This document shows positions 59,667 through 60,712 of a DNA stretch of 60,712 bases, one piece after another. The stretch is from DAOTWA01 sp034435955 (GTDB lineage Bacteria > Chloroflexota > Anaerolineae > Anaerolineales > Anaerolineaceae), in contig DAOTWA010000079.1 in NCBI GenBank assembly GCA_034435955.1, forward strand, positions 1 through 60,712, written 5' to 3'. The position numbers were made by a program, and so were the translations under genes. The notes under the pieces were generated by a model. That model did no database searches. It was not told the DNA's origin and worked only from the letters and a program-made list of their open reading frames with translations. Position 1 is the stretch's first letter, and the number at the start of each line of letters is the position of its first letter.

Positions 59667-60712
59667 ATGAAAACGCTTGAAAATACTTCCAGATGGTCTT
59701 TGCTAGCCTACACCAGCCTCATCGTGCTGACTGTTTTTGCGCTGGCAAACGCGATGCCAAGTTTGCAGCAGATACCGGATACGGATTCGTCGATTTTCCA
59801 GTATTTTGGCCAGCGCATGCGCGAGGGTCAACTGCCCTATCGAGACATTTACGATCACAAGCCGCCGTCGATCTTTTACCTGGAGTACCTGGGCCTGAGC
59901 CTCGGCGGCGGCAGCCGTTGGGGTATATGGGCTTTGGAAGTAATCGCGGTCGGATCGGCGGCGCTTCTGGCATATGCCGCCCTGCGCCGCTTCATTGGAT
60001 CGTTCGCCGCCTGGATCGCCTCGGCCGGTTTCCTTGCCAATCTGACCTTTGTCTTCGAGGGCGGCAATTTGACCGAGGAGTATGCTCTACCTTTTCAGTT
60101 TGCCGCCATTTACCTGTTTTTGGATATGGAAACTCGTCGGCGTGTTGGCCTGCGCCCATTCTTGATCGGCGTTGCCTTGGCATGCGCTTCGACCCTCAAG
60201 CAACCGCTGGCCGGTCCCGTGATTGCGATCGCCATCCTGATGCTGGCCAACCGTATCCAGCAGCGTAATTGGCACGGCCTGTTGGATTTCGTCTGGCTGG
60301 GGCTCGGTTTCACCCTCGTGTGGGCGGGATGGTTCGCCTGGTTTGCCTTCAAGGGCATCCTGCCGGAGTTCTGGGAGGCGGCTTTTGCCTACAACTTCGC
60401 TCTATCTGAGATTTCCCCTCTGCAGCGTATCGATGCATTGTTCGCTGCGCTCGGCTTCACGCTGACCTCCTCGCCTTATTACGCTCTGGCATATGCGGCC
60501 TGGGCTGCAGCGGGCGTTTATCTTGTCGTTTATAGCGCCGGGCTTCGCCGTGTGCTCTCTGATCGGGGATTGGGCTTGCTGGCAGGGGTAATTGGAGCGG
60601 CTTTGATGTACAACGGGCTGGTGCGGCATGGCCTGACACTTTACCGCATTTCTGAATTAAGCGCATACCGATATGCTCAAATCATCCCCGGTTTCATGCT
60701 GTTGGTTGGTGG
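59667..60712 (+). CDS. GT39-like polytopic membrane glycosyltransferase, cut by the window edge
   Basis: At least 348 codons from ATG 59667 with no stop before the right edge, so the gene is partial at its 3' end. It has an N-terminal transmembrane helix, then IPDTDSSIFQYFGQRM with the conserved acidic residue of GT39/PMT-type enzymes and GQLPYRDIYDHKPPS. At least seven more transmembrane helices follow. It would transfer a sugar from a polyprenyl-phosphate donor outside the membrane. Confidence 0.8.
   Translation, partial: MKTLENTSRWSLLAYTSLIVLTVFALANAMPSLQQIPDTDSSIFQYFGQRMREGQLPYRDIYDHKPPSIFYLEYLGLSLGGGSRWGIWALEVIAVGSAALLAYAALRRFIGSFAAWIASAGFLANLTFVFEGGNLTEEYALPFQFAAIYLFLDMETRRRVGLRPFLIGVALACASTLKQPLAGPVIAIAILMLANRIQQRNWHGLLDFVWLGLGFTLVWAGWFAWFAFKGILPEFWEAAFAYNFALSEISPLQRIDALFAALGFTLTSSPYYALAYAAWAAAGVYLVVYSAGLRRVLSDRGLGLLAGVIGAALMYNGLVRHGLTLYRISELSAYRYAQIIPGFMLLVG

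Overview
The window reads as a chromosomal segment of a GC-rich bacterium, most likely a member of the Chloroflexota of Anaerolineae type. That placement is inferred from gene content (a DUF951 protein, an M-box-controlled MgtA, a UgtP/MGDG-synthase-like glycosyltransferase, Era beside a YhhN protein, mixed leaderless and Shine-Dalgarno starts). No rRNA or marker comparison was possible.

Layout. (1) 1-3398 is the end of an integrated mobile element: a 60-bp-period array of hairpins, a 5'-truncated ParB-like/DNA methylase gene, a small-terminase-like HTH protein, a small zinc-ribbon protein, and a tyrosine recombinase operon abutting the 3' end of a tRNA-Gly(UCC) gene. (2) 3.7-15.2 kb is an L-fucose locus: a LacI-type regulator, two identical 14-bp operators, an Rbs-type ABC importer, a convincing L-fucose isomerase and an AEC transporter. 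It is flanked on both sides by an unusual pair of proteins that join HxGH nucleotidyltransferase domains with fucokinase-like GHMP kinases, once fused and once split. (3) 15.4-30.2 kb is mostly housekeeping: YitT protein, YhhN protein, Era, a phosphoribosyltransferase, MgtA behind a complete M-box attenuator, a galactokinase operon, a membrane M50 protease, DUF951, a GT28 glycosyltransferase, TsaE-TsaB-RimI and a type-4 uracil-DNA glycosylase. (4) 30.2-60.7 kb is a large surface-polysaccharide cluster, all on the plus strand. It holds nucleotide-sugar enzymes (UDP-sugar dehydrogenase, epimerases, GDP-L-fucose synthase, a PseB-RmlD-NeuB trio), GT4 and GT2 glycosyltransferases, several GT39-like polytopic proteins, a Wzx-type flippase, a Wzm/Wzt exporter, an HprK-like kinase and a winged-helix regulator with its own operator. 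The last gene runs off the right edge.

How it may work together: the fucose locus can import L-fucose and isomerise it. The fused and split kinase/nucleotidyltransferases would allow an alternative fate, phosphorylation at C1 and nucleotide activation. This would be a functional analogue of the Bacteroides FKP or mammalian FCSK/FPGT salvage route, but with an unrelated HxGH nucleotidyltransferase. The polysaccharide cluster carries its own GDP-L-fucose synthase, so fucose may be used in the surface glycan. This fucose-activation module is the strongest candidate for an undescribed system. The second is the hairpin array at the left edge, which has CRISPR I-E-like spacing but self-complementary spacers.
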